DNA of 40,578 nucleotides, taken from NCBI GenBank assembly GCA_028690055.1, contig JAQVBZ010000017.1:1-40578 (forward strand), read 5' to 3'. The translations under genes were made by a program, and so were the position numbers. Shown here in pieces: positions 15,440 to 24,176 of the stretch. Each line of letters starts with the position of its first letter. The first letter of the stretch is position 1. The notes below the pieces were generated by a model. It was not told the DNA's origin, ran no database searches, and worked only from the letters and a program-made list of their open reading frames with translations. This DNA comes from Minisyncoccota bacterium. GTDB lineage: Bacteria > Patescibacteriota > Minisyncoccia > JAHIHE01 > JAGLIN01.

Positions 15440-16045
15440 TTAGTTTATTTTTTGAAACTCACAGACTTTCCAGTCGGAGGCTTCTTTGATGCCTGTGATT
15501 CGGTAGGTCTCCGTCGCTATCTTTTCTATCAGGTCGTCCTTGTCGCCCGAGTATACTTGTCCGTTTTGATCGATCATCTTATATTTATTGGATTCCCCAG
15601 CGGGGTCCGGTACGATGGCGCCGTTCCAAGTGACTTTTTCGATGGTTACTTCTACTACGATTTTGTTTTCGTCGTAACTTTCAATCGTGGTTTTTTTGTC
15701 TTGCGATTCGACAGTGACATATTTGTCGTAGTCTGAAAAATTTTCACGTAGTGTCTCTTCCTTGGTTTTCTCGGTTGTTTCCAGTTTGGCGCACATCACA
15801 GGATAGAGGGAAATAAGATTGGACGTTTCGCCCATCCGGTAGGAATTGTAAGCGAGAATGAAACTCTTCATAATTCTCTTTCCTTCTTCTTGATCACTCT
15901 GATCTTGGGCGCTCAGATTGGATTCGTCGAGTGTTTTTGTCGGCGTCGTCGCCGAGAGTTTGTTCTTATTGAAACCGGATAAGACCTCAGCCGTGATAAC
16001 GAGTAAGGCCAATAAGGCGAATGTTTTTATGGCTTTAGGCGTCAT
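15440..16045 (-). CDS. Membrane-anchored extracytoplasmic protein, unknown
   Basis: This 201-residue protein has one hydrophobic segment (residues about 6-23) and a soluble outside domain. It has a linker rich in Ser/Thr/Asp, a helical part (GKRIMKSFILAYNSYRMGET) and a beta-rich C-terminus ending SDWKVCEFQKIN. The pattern resembles NTF2-like or VirB8-like outside domains of secretion systems, but I cannot identify it. It ends 5 bases before the Cys-motif pilin start, so it is co-transcribed within the pilin cluster. It may be an accessory scaffold. Confidence 0.6.
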   Translation of the reverse strand: MTPKAIKTFALLALLVITAEVLSGFNKNKLSATTPTKTLDESNLSAQDQSDQEEGKRIMKSFILAYNSYRMGETSNLISLYPVMCAKLETTEKTKEETLRENFSDYDKYVTVESQDKKTTIESYDENKIVVEVTIEKVTWNGAIVPDPAGESNKYKMIDQNGQVYSGDKDDLIEKIATETYRITGIKEASDWKVCEFQKIN

Positions 16046-16112
16046 TTTGCTTTTTTGAGAATTTGATAAAAATAATTGTTATACAAATATTTTCAGCATC
16101 TTTGCTGCCGGA

Positions 16113-16523
16113 CTAGTTAACTCCCAGGATTTCTTCAAGAGTCTGCAGGAGTGAGAATGCTATGAGTGCGATACCCAATCCGATAATGGTTCCGGTAACA
16201 ATACTTTTAGCTTTTTTGATTTTTTCCTCGTCTCCGGCTGCGGTCATGTAAGTCAGTCCCGCGATGACCAGGAGTAGGAGGGCGATGGTGCCGATGAGCC
16301 CCAATAGTGTCTGTACAGTTTTGGTGCCCGCCTCAACTAGCGTACCGACAGTGCCTTCAAGCGGATTACAATATTTCCACGAGTTCGTATCACATGCCGT
16401 TGCGGAAACCGTCTGTGCTCCGGAAAAAAAGGAGATGAGAGCGGTCGAGATGAAAGGTAGAAATAAAACAGCAGTTTTCGGAATTCTTAGTTTACCGATT
16501 TTTTTTGCAAGCATTGTTTTCAT
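16113..16523 (-). CDS. TrbC/VirB2-like pilin-family protein
   Basis: This 136-residue protein has a basic start, a signal-like helix (residues about 19-40, ending TVSATA), a short Cys-containing segment (CDTNSWKYCNPLEG), then two long hydrophobic helices. They are separated by the polar loop TAAGDEEKIKKAKSIVTGT, the hallmark of VirB2/TrbC prepilins. It is closely similar in layout to the protein at 17411-17800 (CDPNSGYFCNPL; VAAGNEDTMQSAKHTITSA). It is probably a filament or channel subunit in the cytoplasmic membrane. Confidence 0.75.
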   Translation of the reverse strand: MKTMLAKKIGKLRIPKTAVLFLPFISTALISFFSGAQTVSATACDTNSWKYCNPLEGTVGTLVEAGTKTVQTLLGLIGTIALLLLVIAGLTYMTAAGDEEKIKKAKSIVTGTIIGLGIALIAFSLLQTLEEILGVN

Positions 16524-16581
16524 TTCTTTGGTTTATTTTTTGAAAAGCATGAACTTTTGGTTTTGCTTTGGATATAGAATA

Positions 16582-17373
16582 CTATTTTTTCGGATTATCT
16601 TTGCGTCTGTGGGCAATTATGTAGATAAGCCCGGTAATAGCCGAGAGAAAGAGAACTATGACTACGATTGATCCGGCGTTCGTGTTTTGTAATCCGGCGA
16701 CAGTCTTGTCGGTTTTCACAGCGCCGTCTGTCTCCGTGTCGGTAGCTTGGGTCCTGGCTCCTTTCACCATTTCTATTCCTCCGCAATCGCAAGCTTCCTG
16801 TGCGCTGTGGCAGTAGATATCTCCCCCCGTAGGACACTTAGACCCTTTGCAATCTTTTTCCAGGCTGCAGGCGTCCGAACAGTTTATCGTTTCCGGTATC
16901 TGTGCATATACGGCTGCATCCATATCACATTGCCAGCCTGAACCGGAGAGAGTCGGAGTTTCTACTACGTCTATGTCGACGGTCACTGTGCCGTCTTGGG
17001 CGTCGGCCATCGATGCGGTTGCTTTTATTTTTCCTTTTCCGAGAACCTCCGGCGCAATGTAAGAAAATAAGCACTGTCCGGATTCGTCAGTTCTGCAGGA
17101 AGAGACATCGAGTGCTTCGCATCCGTCAGACTCGCAGGAAAGGTTAAGCCTTCCACTGCCGAAAATGATCGAGGCTTTTACTTGCGCTTCGGGTACTCGG
17201 ATGCCGTCCTTTTCGACGATAAAAGCGATTACACGATTATCGTGCGGGCTGACAATAAGTTTATCGGGAAAAGAAGCGATGGACATCTGAGCGGCCTGCG
17301 CCGATGAAGCCCACAGCATTCCTCCGCATATACAGATGGTTAATATGAACAGGATACCATTCCTTATTTTCAT
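16582..17373 (-). CDS. Secreted Ig-like, Cys-rich protein with C-terminal membrane anchor
   Basis: This 263-residue protein has a signal peptide (residues about 7-28, ending SSAQA), a beta-rich Ig-like domain of the Big_1/invasin kind (residues about 30-135: DNRVIAFIVEKDGIRVPEAQ and GQCLFSYIAPEVLGKGKIKA), a Cys-rich segment (residues about 145-205, CSDACSLEKDCKGSKC) and a C-terminal transmembrane helix with a positive tail (IIAHRRKDNPKK). The arrangement is a surface-exposed anchored protein. It lies between two VirB2-like pilin genes in the same transcript, so it may be a tip, adhesin or assembly component. No enzyme motif is seen. Confidence 0.65.
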   Translation of the reverse strand: MKIRNGILFILTICICGGMLWASSAQAAQMSIASFPDKLIVSPHDNRVIAFIVEKDGIRVPEAQVKASIIFGSGRLNLSCESDGCEALDVSSCRTDESGQCLFSYIAPEVLGKGKIKATASMADAQDGTVTVDIDVVETPTLSGSGWQCDMDAAVYAQIPETINCSDACSLEKDCKGSKCPTGGDIYCHSAQEACDCGGIEMVKGARTQATDTETDGAVKTDKTVAGLQNTNAGSIVVIVLFLSAITGLIYIIAHRRKDNPKK

Positions 17374-17410
17374 ATGGTTATATTTTGTTTATTATGATTA
17401 AGACGAAAAA

Positions 17411-17800
17411 CTAGTTCTTTATTTTTAACATTTCTTCCAATCCGATCACGATACCATAAGAAACCATTGACAGGGCAAGCCCGATAATCGCCGAAGTAAT
17501 CGTGTGTTTGGCGGATTGCATGGTGTCTTCGTTGCCGGCCGCAACCGTGTATTTTACTCCTCCTATTACTATGAAAAGTAGAGCAAATATTCCTATAAGT
17601 GAAAGTATGGCTTTGACTCCGAGAATGAGTACATCTGCAATTGTGTCTGTGCCGCTCCCCCCCGTGTTGAGTGGATTACAAAAATATCCCGAGTTTGGAT
17701 CACAAGTAGACGCTGTCGCGAAACTTGCGCAGAAAAAGAACAGAGCTAAAAACGAGATAGCAAAAATATTTATTCTTATAGCTGAATCATTTTTCATCAT
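17411..17800 (-). CDS. TrbC/VirB2-like pilin-family protein
   Basis: In this 129-residue protein a signal-like helix (residues about 10-30) precedes CDPNSGYFCNPLNTGGSG, then two helices (about 57-85 and 97-122) enclose the polar loop VAAGNEDTMQSAKH. It is a paralogue of 16113-16523. It is the first gene of the pilin cluster and starts 8 bases downstream of the ftsH stop, so the cluster is probably transcribed with ftsH. Confidence 0.75.
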   Translation of the reverse strand: MMKNDSAIRINIFAISFLALFFFCASFATASTCDPNSGYFCNPLNTGGSGTDTIADVLILGVKAILSLIGIFALLFIVIGGVKYTVAAGNEDTMQSAKHTITSAIIGLALSMVSYGIVIGLEEMLKIKN

Positions 17801-17808
17801 CGATTTTA

Positions 17809-19671
17809 TTATGATTGCATCAATGCTTCGAACTCCTCTTTCTCTATGACCTCCACCTCCATCAGTCTCTTGGTAACTTTTTCTAATTTCTCTTTGTTCT
17901 CTTGAATTACTTCGGTAGCTTTCTTATATGCGTCCGCTATGAATTTTTCTATCTCAGTGTCTATTTCTGATGCTATTTTCTCGCTGTAGTTTCTTTGTTC
18001 ATGGATTTCTTTGCCAAGGAATACGGTATCGCTATGTTCTCCGAAAACTACGGGGCCCATTTTTTCGCTCATACCGAATTTAGTTACAAGTTTCCTCGCT
18101 AAGTCGCTTGCACGTTTGAGGTCATTACTTGCTCCGGTAGTGAGGTCGTCAAAAATAATTTTTTCTGCGGCATATCCTCCCAGTAACATCGCCAGTTCAT
18201 CAAGGAATTCCGATCTGGTGTGGAAGTTTTTATCCTCTTGCGGTAAATTCAAGGTGTAGCCGGCGGCGTGTCCGCGACTTATGATAGAAATCTTGTGGAT
18301 AGGGTCGGTGTTGGGAAGAATATGTCCAACAATAGCGTGTCCGGCTTCGTGATAAGCGGTAATCTTCTTTTCTTTTTCTATATATACTTTCCCCTTTCTT
18401 TCCGGACCCATCATGACTTTTTCGATGGATTCTAGAATCTCATCGTTACCGATAGTTTTCTTGTCATGTTTGGCGGTCAGGATTGCCGCTTCGTTGAGAA
18501 GATTAAAGAGTTCAGCGCCGGAAAACCCCGGAGTCCTCTGTGCGACTTTCTGCAAATCTACGTCTTTGGCTAGGGGCTTATTCTTAGCGTGTACCTCCAG
18601 TATTTCCTTGCGGTCCCTGATGTCAGGCATATCAATCATAACGCGGCGATCAAATCTTCCCGGTCGGAGCAGCGCCGGATCCAAAACATCGGGGCGATTG
18701 GTGGCGGCTAGGACAATTACATTGTCTTTAGTATCAAAGCCGTCCATTTCTACCAAAATCTGATTGAGGGTCTGTTCCCGTTCGTCGTGTCCCCCGCCCA
18801 AGCCTGCGCCACGGTGTCGGCCCACGGCATCTATCTCATCGATGAAAAGTATCGAAGGAGCGCTTTTCTTGGCGTTCTTGAAAAGATCACGCACACGTGA
18901 GGCTCCCACTCCGACGAACATCTCGACGAATTCTGATCCTGAAATGTTGAAGAAAGGCGCGTCGGCTTCTCCCGCGACCGCTTTGGCCAGCAGAGTCTTA
19001 CCGGTGCCCGGTGCGCCTAAGAGTAAAACTCCACGTGGGATTCTGGCTCCCAGTTTCTGGAATTTCTCCGGGTTCTTGAGGAATTCCACCACTTCCCGCA
19101 GTTCTTCTTTGGCTTCTCTGGCTCCAGCCACGTCCGCGAACGTTACTTTTTTCTTAGGGTCTCCCGGTTTGAAGAACCTGGCTGTGGATTTACCGAAAGA
19201 CATAGCCTGTGAATTGGCTTGTTGCGCTCGGCCGAACATGATCCATAAGAGGAAGCCGAGGAAAATCAGGGTAATCAGGGTTGGCAAAAGCGCCGCCCCC
19301 CATATTTCCCATGCTGATTTCTGCAAACGGCTTATGTTGAGAGCACTGATCTTCGCTTGGTCTACGCCATAATCTTCGCGCAGCGTGGCTTCCAGCGATG
19401 AATCAAAATCCTTGTATACAATCTGTTTTTCACCATTTTTGAGCAGGATATCAACTTCTTGCACGTCTTCCAAATTTTTTACTTCCAGCTTTTCCACCTG
19501 GTCGGAGGAAATCGCAGATGAAAGCTCATTTAAAGTCACTTCCTTAGGTGCTGTTTCCGAACTGCCCAATAAACTAAAAATTCCCGTCAGGAATATGAAT
19601 AGTAAAACGATAGTAAGTAAGTTCTTAAAAAGACTGCCCTGTGGTGCGATATTAGAATTTTTCTTTGCCAT
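17809..19671 (-). CDS. ftsH: ATP-dependent zinc metalloprotease FtsH
   Basis: This 620-residue protein has TM1 at residues about 18-36, an extracytoplasmic FtsH_ext domain (37-115), TM2 (about 122-147), an AAA+ domain with Walker A GAPGTGKT (219-226), Walker B LFIDEID (275-281) and the SRH ending RPGRFDRR, then the M41 peptidase with HEAGH (441-445) and an Asp ligand in [11 protein letters not shown]. All key residues are present and the length is normal. It degrades misfolded membrane proteins and short-lived regulators at the membrane. It is followed without a terminator by the pilin cluster and preceded by a small membrane-protein gene with its own terminator. No clear Shine-Dalgarno site is seen. 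Confidence 0.97.
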   Translation of the reverse strand: MAKKNSNIAPQGSLFKNLLTIVLLFIFLTGIFSLLGSSETAPKEVTLNELSSAISSDQVEKLEVKNLEDVQEVDILLKNGEKQIVYKDFDSSLEATLREDYGVDQAKISALNISRLQKSAWEIWGAALLPTLITLIFLGFLLWIMFGRAQQANSQAMSFGKSTARFFKPGDPKKKVTFADVAGAREAKEELREVVEFLKNPEKFQKLGARIPRGVLLLGAPGTGKTLLAKAVAGEADAPFFNISGSEFVEMFVGVGASRVRDLFKNAKKSAPSILFIDEIDAVGRHRGAGLGGGHDEREQTLNQILVEMDGFDTKDNVIVLAATNRPDVLDPALLRPGRFDRRVMIDMPDIRDRKEILEVHAKNKPLAKDVDLQKVAQRTPGFSGAELFNLLNEAAILTAKHDKKTIGNDEILESIEKVMMGPERKGKVYIEKEKKITAYHEAGHAIVGHILPNTDPIHKISIISRGHAAGYTLNLPQEDKNFHTRSEFLDELAMLLGGYAAEKIIFDDLTTGASNDLKRASDLARKLVTKFGMSEKMGPVVFGEHSDTVFLGKEIHEQRNYSEKIASEIDTEIEKFIADAYKKATEVIQENKEKLEKVTKRLMEVEVIEKEEFEALMQS

Positions 19672-19766
19672 AGTATTATGTTATTCCAGCTTAAATCTAA
19701 ACAAGAGCGAGTGTGTCTCATGTATCTTATTTATAAAGGAATTATATCAGTCCAGTTCATTTTATG

Positions 19767-19800
19767 CAATAAAAAAGCCTCCCCTTACAGAGAGGAGTAC
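19767..19800 (-). terminator. Terminator of the 71-residue membrane-protein gene
   Basis: On the minus strand CCTCTC and GGGAGG pair around TGTAAG and are followed by CTTTTTTATT. It separates the small gene at 19814-20029 from ftsH. Confidence 0.7.
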
Positions 19801-19813
19801 ATTTTTTCGTATT

Positions 19814-20029
19814 TTACATCAGTGTTGCACCGCTTATGGAGTCTATATAGTCGCCCATAAAGGAAGGTAGGACTAAAACGAGTATCAGTAGTGGCAGTAC
19901 GAAGGCAATAATCGTAAAGAGCATAGAATAGAGGAAATATTTTCTCGTTTTCTCGGCCGAGGTGTGCGTTTTTTGCAGAAGCTCCTGGTTCTGCTTGAGA
20001 AGTTCGAGGATTTGTTCTTCGTTTGTCAT
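19814..20029 (-). CDS. Small single-helix membrane protein
   Basis: This 71-residue protein begins MTNEEQILELLKQNQELLQK (amphipathic, coiled-coil-like), then HTSAEKTRKY and one long hydrophobic helix (residues about 31-58), ending SMGDYIDSISGATLM-like polar residues. I recall similar short proteins in Patescibacteria genomes, but no function is known to me. It has its own terminator. It is placed upstream of ftsH on the same strand. Confidence 0.6.
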   Translation of the reverse strand: MTNEEQILELLKQNQELLQKTHTSAEKTRKYFLYSMLFTIIAFVLPLLILVLVLPSFMGDYIDSISGATLM

Positions 20030-20090
20030 GATATTGAGTAATTAGAGGTAGATTTATAAATATGTATTCTAAAAGTTCATTAACATCGTG

Positions 20091-20120
20091 TGTCATTCTG
20101 AGGTATTCCGAAGAATCTCG
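20091..20120 (+). repeat. Dispersed repeat, TGTCATTCTGAGG type, copy 3
   Basis: TGTCATTCTGAGGTATTCCG followed by AAGAATCTCG differs at a few positions from the copies at 634-664 and 3716-3746. Confidence 0.65.
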
Positions 20121-20596
20121 TTATCTTTAGCATAATGAGAAATACTTCGTTCCGTTTAGCTTATTATCTTGCCCGATTTGAGTGAACTGGGGATTGTTTC
20201 AGTCTCGATAAGAGTTGTTATCTTTAATATAGCTTTTCCCGCGTCATCTCAAATTAACTAAACCTGTTCCACAATCCAGTAATATGCAGCTTTTGGAGTC
20301 TCTTCTCTTCTTTCCGGGAGAGGGTCGGGGTGAGGGGGGTAAAAGCGAAAATGTTATGTTACGGATTATGTAAATTTGGCACTAGGCTTTACTAAGATTT
20401 CTCAATCGGAGTACTTCGTTTCGAAATGACACCCTCTTTTACTCATGGAACTGTGGATAATCGGGGGATAACTGTGTAAAACTCTGAATTGATGAGTTTT
20501 TTCGGTTAGACTTATCATTGCGGATAAGGCGAATACTCAGATTCTGCATATCGGATACGATAAATCGCTTATTCCCTTTATCCGATAAAGTAAACC
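20121..20596. other. Gene-free stretch between small membrane protein and comM
   Basis: No credible reading frame. At 20301-20339 lies a CTCTTCTTTCCGGGAGAG hairpin followed by GGTCGGGGTGAGGGGG, a widespread bacterial repeat type. At 20520-20585 there are inverted CGGATAA/TTATCCG arms close to the comM stop. A TGTGGATAA (DnaA-box-like) occurs near 20452, but there is no cluster. Confidence 0.5.
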
Positions 20597-22120
20597 CTAT
20601 ACCATATTGTGTTTAGGTCGGTATTGCAGCGCTTCCGCCACGTGCATGCTCTCAAGTTGCTCTTTTCCCTCCAAATCGGCAATAGTGCGGGCGACTTTGA
20701 GGATTTTGTAATACGAACGGGCGCTGAGATTGAATTGGCTGACCGCAGTTTTCAGTAAATTGATGGTCGCTTCATCGGTGGGGCAGAATTCTTTGACGAT
20801 TTGCGAATTCATCTCGGAATTGGAGACAACGTCTTTGCCTTCAAAACGTTTTTTCTGGATCTGTCTGGCAGCTTCCACACGTTTTTGGATTATTTCCGAG
20901 GATTCTTCCAGCTCTTCGCCGGAAAGCTTGTCGAATTTGATCCGTGGCACCTCGATACATAGGTCAATGCGGTCCAGAAGTGGTCCGGAAATCTTTTTCT
21001 GGTATTTGATAATCTGTGAAGGAGAGCAGGAACAGTCGTGTTCGGGATCATTCAGATATCCGCACGGACAGGGGTTCATACTGGCAATCAGCGTGAATTG
21101 TGCTGGGAAAGTGAGTGTGCCTTGGGCGCGTGAAATGGTGACAATACCATCTTCCAGCGGCTGGCGGAGATTTTCGAGTATCGTGCGGGGAAACTCCGGC
21201 AATTCATCGAGAAATAGTACACCGCGGTGCGATAAACTGATTTCTCCCGGTTTCGGGAACGCTCCTCCTCCGACCAGAGCTGGCGCGCTCGCGCTGTGAT
21301 GCGGGGTGCGGAAGGGGCGTGTAGTGATCAGTGGCTTGTTTCCGGGAAGAAGTCCTGCAATGCTGTAGATTTTCGTGACTTCCAGGGCCTCCTCTTTGGT
21401 CATTTCGGGGAGGATAGTCGGTACTGCGCGTGCCAGCAGTGTCTTGCCGGTACCAGGCGGCCCGCTCATCAGGACGTTGTGTCCTCCGGCGGCGGCGATT
21501 TCCAGCGCGCGCTTTACGTGTTCCTGTCCCTTGATGAAAGCCATATCGATCGAGTGTTTCGGTTTCTTATCCGAGGTGCCAATATCTATCGTTGTGGCAG
21601 GCTCAATCTTTTCGTTTCCGTCGAGGTAAGCGATGAGCTGCTGCAGACTTTCGATGGGTATGATTTCAATCCCCTCTACCAGTCCCGCCTCGAATTCGTC
21701 TACCTTTGGCACGAAAATTCTCTTGTATTTTTTGTTTTTGGCAAAAAGCGTGATAGGTAAGATACCGTTAGTGTGACGGAGCTTGCCGTTGAGTGCTAAT
21801 TCTCCCACGAAGAGCGAGCCTGTAAGGTCAGCTTCAATCTGCCGGCCGGCGGCGAGTATGCCTACGGCGATTGGTAAATCATAGGCGGGGCCTTCTTTCT
21901 TGATATCCGCCGGGGCGAGATTGATCGTAGTCCGTGTTGCTGGGAAATTCGTGCCGCTATTTTTGATAGCCGATTTGACGCGCTCTTTCGATTCCTGCAC
22001 AGCAGTATCAGGTAGCCCCACAACAATGACATTGAACAACCCCGGACTGATATCTATCTCTACTTCCACCTCTTCGCAATCCAAACCGATCACCGCACAA
22101 GAGTTGATCTTGGAAAGCAT
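20597..22120 (-). CDS. comM: YifB/ComM family Mg-chelatase-like AAA+ ATPase
   Basis: This 507-residue protein has an N-terminal Lon-protease-like ChlI domain (residues 1-165, with VVGLPDTAVQESKERVKSA and NLAPADIKKEGPAYDLPIA). Next is an AAA+ domain with Walker A GPPGTGKT (220-227), Walker B VLFLDELPEF (301-310), a Cys-rich insertion MNPCPCGY...CSCSP and an Arg-rich sensor region, then a C-terminal helical domain (NLSARSYYKILKVARTIADL). ComM acts as a hexameric helicase that promotes branch migration when natural-transformation DNA is integrated. The length and motifs are complete. It stands alone on the minus strand with no partner competence genes in the window. Confidence 0.92.
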   Translation of the reverse strand: MLSKINSCAVIGLDCEEVEVEIDISPGLFNVIVVGLPDTAVQESKERVKSAIKNSGTNFPATRTTINLAPADIKKEGPAYDLPIAVGILAAGRQIEADLTGSLFVGELALNGKLRHTNGILPITLFAKNKKYKRIFVPKVDEFEAGLVEGIEIIPIESLQQLIAYLDGNEKIEPATTIDIGTSDKKPKHSIDMAFIKGQEHVKRALEIAAAGGHNVLMSGPPGTGKTLLARAVPTILPEMTKEEALEVTKIYSIAGLLPGNKPLITTRPFRTPHHSASAPALVGGGAFPKPGEISLSHRGVLFLDELPEFPRTILENLRQPLEDGIVTISRAQGTLTFPAQFTLIASMNPCPCGYLNDPEHDCSCSPSQIIKYQKKISGPLLDRIDLCIEVPRIKFDKLSGEELEESSEIIQKRVEAARQIQKKRFEGKDVVSNSEMNSQIVKEFCPTDEATINLLKTAVSQFNLSARSYYKILKVARTIADLEGKEQLESMHVAEALQYRPKHNMV

Positions 22121-22249
22121 AACTTTGAAATTAGAAGTTAAATTTAGTATAACATCTAGAAAATTGTAGTCTTATTTGTTTCCACTATGACATATAACTA
22201 GCGGTTTGTGAAATATAGAATTAAGGCAGAGCATTTTGAAGTAAATAGA

Positions 22250-22293
22250 CAAAAAAAGATAGCAGAATAACTTGATTGTTTTTTTTCTGCTAT
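22250..22293 (-). terminator. Terminator after the 163-residue gene
   Basis: TAGCAG (22260-22265) pairs with CTGCTA (22287-22292). On the minus strand it is followed by TCTTTTTTTG. It lies immediately after the stop at 22304. Confidence 0.75.
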
Positions 22294-22303
22294 TCTGAAT
22301 TTT

Positions 22304-22795
22304 TTACGGAAGGTTTTCTCTTCCATAGAAGGCGAATATATTTTTTATGGGCGAGGTTACATGCATTTTGTTCATCCGTTCATCTTCTAGTGTTAATCTC
22401 CCATAACATAAATCTAGAAAGGTTGGGTACAATCTATTTCCTACTCCCATTTCTCCCTTGTTGCCCTTGATTTTTTCAACCTTAAATAATTTTTTGTCAG
22501 GTTTATACTCGATTAAGTATATGGAATCCTCTGTTTCTATCATGAAGGATTTTACTTCTGTCATAAGTCCCATCTTATGGTCGGAGATTACTAATATCGG
22601 TTCAGCTCCCGCCACAAGGCGCGATCCATACGGGGATATTCCCAGGGATTCGCCTCGATAAACATTACCTCTCCCCGGTCCTTTTGTCGTAGTAACAACA
22701 AAGGCTTCACGTTCGTGTACTATACTATGTTCCGTAGAAGCAGTCCTTACTATTATTGCGCATTCTCTATAGTCTCTTTTATGGATTCCTTCCAT
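22304..22795 (-). CDS. Hypothetical soluble protein
   Basis: In this 163-residue protein the start at 22795 has GAGGG six bases upstream. It is beta-rich and mixed-charge with no membrane segment or recognised motif (for example AFVVTTTKGPGRGNVYRGES and FMIETEDSIYLIEYKPDKKL). It is not similar to neighbours. It sits between TraX and comM with its own terminator, so it is probably a single-gene unit. I do not recognise the family. Confidence 0.55.
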   Translation of the reverse strand: MEGIHKRDYRECAIIVRTASTEHSIVHEREAFVVTTTKGPGRGNVYRGESLGISPYGSRLVAGAEPILVISDHKMGLMTEVKSFMIETEDSIYLIEYKPDKKLFKVEKIKGNKGEMGVGNRLYPTFLDLCYGRLTLEDERMNKMHVTSPIKNIFAFYGRENLP

Positions 22796-22907
22796 CTTAA
22801 ACCCTCTTTTTGTTTATTTGATTAATCCTGTAAAGTATGTAGATGATAGTATAAGTCGATATATCCGTCAATAGTACACCCTTTTCTATACTGAAGTGCA
22901 ATTTATT

Positions 22908-23612
22908 TTATCGCGCGTATAACATGACCGAGAGCACATACAAAAGTGCGATATGAGCAGGATAAAAGATATAGAAAAAGTATTTATATCCCTCACCCTT
23001 TTTGCCGTTATAGAGTATTATAAAAAATACGGCGAAAGTCATCATCCATCGGATGCTCTCATCATTCGCCCAGACCATCAGACATAGTGCGACGAAGCAG
23101 GCGGCTTGTGCGGGTCTGCTTTGTCTGGTGTAGTACAGCATAATACCGAGGAAAATATAAAACCATCCTCCTTCTGCAAATAGTGTCAGAGGTATTATAG
23201 TTATCAGAAGGATGGAATATGAGAGAAGGTGTCTTATCTCTTTTTTGTGGGCTTTTATCTGGTCGATACAGTATACGGACAAAACTGTGAGCAATATCGA
23301 TCCAAAGATGTTATTTTGTATCACGAAGCCATCCGGACGAGGGAAGGCAAACATCAGGTAATATCTTAATGCTTCCATAAGTAAGTAAAACGCAAAAAGG
23401 CGAAGTATATATTTTTTACGGTCATGGGTATAATAAAAACCTTCGGCGGTGCAGAATATAAATAGTGGAAGCGATAATCTGCCCAGCATCGTAAGTAAGA
23501 CAGGGGCCGATCCGGTGTATGCAAAAAACTCATAAATATGGTCCAAAAACATAAGCGCCAGCGCAATCATTTTCAGCTGGGTAGTCGTAAAATATTTTTT
23601 TATGGTAATCAT
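22908..23612 (-). CDS. traX: TraX-family membrane protein
   Basis: This 234-residue protein has about eight hydrophobic helices. The start TQLKMIALALMFLDHIYEFF, with its MxxDH, and LGRLSLPLFIFCTAEGFYYT (the family's GRxAFPLF-like block) are the signature of TraX, the F-plasmid protein that N-acetylates pilin. The C-terminal helices and YIFYPAHIALLYVL also fit, since the family ends with a YPxH motif. In chromosomes without conjugation genes the substrate is unknown, but several VirB2-like pilins are encoded 5-8 kb away on the same strand, which makes a pilin-modifying role plausible (inference). No catalytic residues can be assigned from sequence alone. Confidence 0.8.
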   Translation of the reverse strand: MITIKKYFTTTQLKMIALALMFLDHIYEFFAYTGSAPVLLTMLGRLSLPLFIFCTAEGFYYTHDRKKYILRLFAFYLLMEALRYYLMFAFPRPDGFVIQNNIFGSILLTVLSVYCIDQIKAHKKEIRHLLSYSILLITIIPLTLFAEGGWFYIFLGIMLYYTRQSRPAQAACFVALCLMVWANDESIRWMMTFAVFFIILYNGKKGEGYKYFFYIFYPAHIALLYVLSVMLYAR

Positions 23613-23643
23613 CTTGTTAGTTGTTTTTTTATCAGGAAATTTG

Positions 23644-24176
23644 ATTCCCCTCTCGAGAGGGGTGGCGCGGAGCGACGGGGTGTGTGGGAACGGTATATTT
23701 CAATATAGTATTATTCTACACATTTTCTCTAAAAGAGTCACTATGTTCCTCTGTCCATCTTTTAATCGCTTCCACCACCCCTTCCATATTTCTCTTAACC
23801 TCAATATCTTGAAATCTCAAAAATCTGACTCCGAACTTTTCCAGATCCTTTTGTCTTTCTATATCACAATAATATTTCTCATCGTGGCTGACTCCGTCGA
23901 TTTCAATTGCTAACATTAACTCTTCACAAAAGAAGTCAACGATATAATTTCCGATAAGCTTTTGCCTATGAAAATCATATCCTTCCATTCTTTTGCTTTT
24001 CAAATGTTCCCACAATAGGACTTCCGACAAAGTGCTGTGATTCCTCAAATTCTTTGCGAGCTGTTTCAGTTTGGGATTGTATGGAATTATCTTACGCATA
24101 AATAATGTTTTTAACACACCCCACGCAAACGATATGGCTAAAGCCACATCGGCGCCACCCCTCTCAAGAGGGGAAT
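23644..24176. mobile_element. Candidate DUF559 single-gene element with inverted palindromic ends
   Basis: The left end carries the palindrome CCCCTCTCGAGAGGGG (23647-23662), then TGGCGC and GGGGTGTGT (23677-23685). The right end carries the same modules inverted: ACACACCCC (24114-24122), GGCGCCACC (24151-24159) and CCCCTCTCAAGAGGGG (24158-24173). The only gene between them is the DUF559 nuclease. Solo copies of the end repeat lie at 24907-24950 and, degraded, at 25061-25130. Mobility is inferred from this layout. Confidence 0.55.
23716..24099 (-). CDS. DUF559 (Vsr-like) endonuclease-domain protein
   Basis: The start at 24099 gives 127 residues with the family's usual beginning MRKIIPYNPKLKQLAKNLRN. 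Typical DUF559 features follow: STLSEVLLWEHLKSKRM, YDFHRQKLIGNYIVDFFCEE, LAIEIDGVSHDE and VRFLRFQDIEVKRN. The D-x(n)-E-I-D and nearby residues correspond to a PD-(D/E)xK/Vsr-like nuclease core, so DNA cleavage is likely. The physiological role of the family is not established to my knowledge. The longer reading to 24147 would run into the right-hand repeat. Both sides carry inverted copies of one palindromic repeat, which suggests the gene and repeats move or spread together. Confidence 0.85.
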   Translation of the reverse strand: MRKIIPYNPKLKQLAKNLRNHSTLSEVLLWEHLKSKRMEGYDFHRQKLIGNYIVDFFCEELMLAIEIDGVSHDEKYYCDIERQKDLEKFGVRFLRFQDIEVKRNMEGVVEAIKRWTEEHSDSFRENV

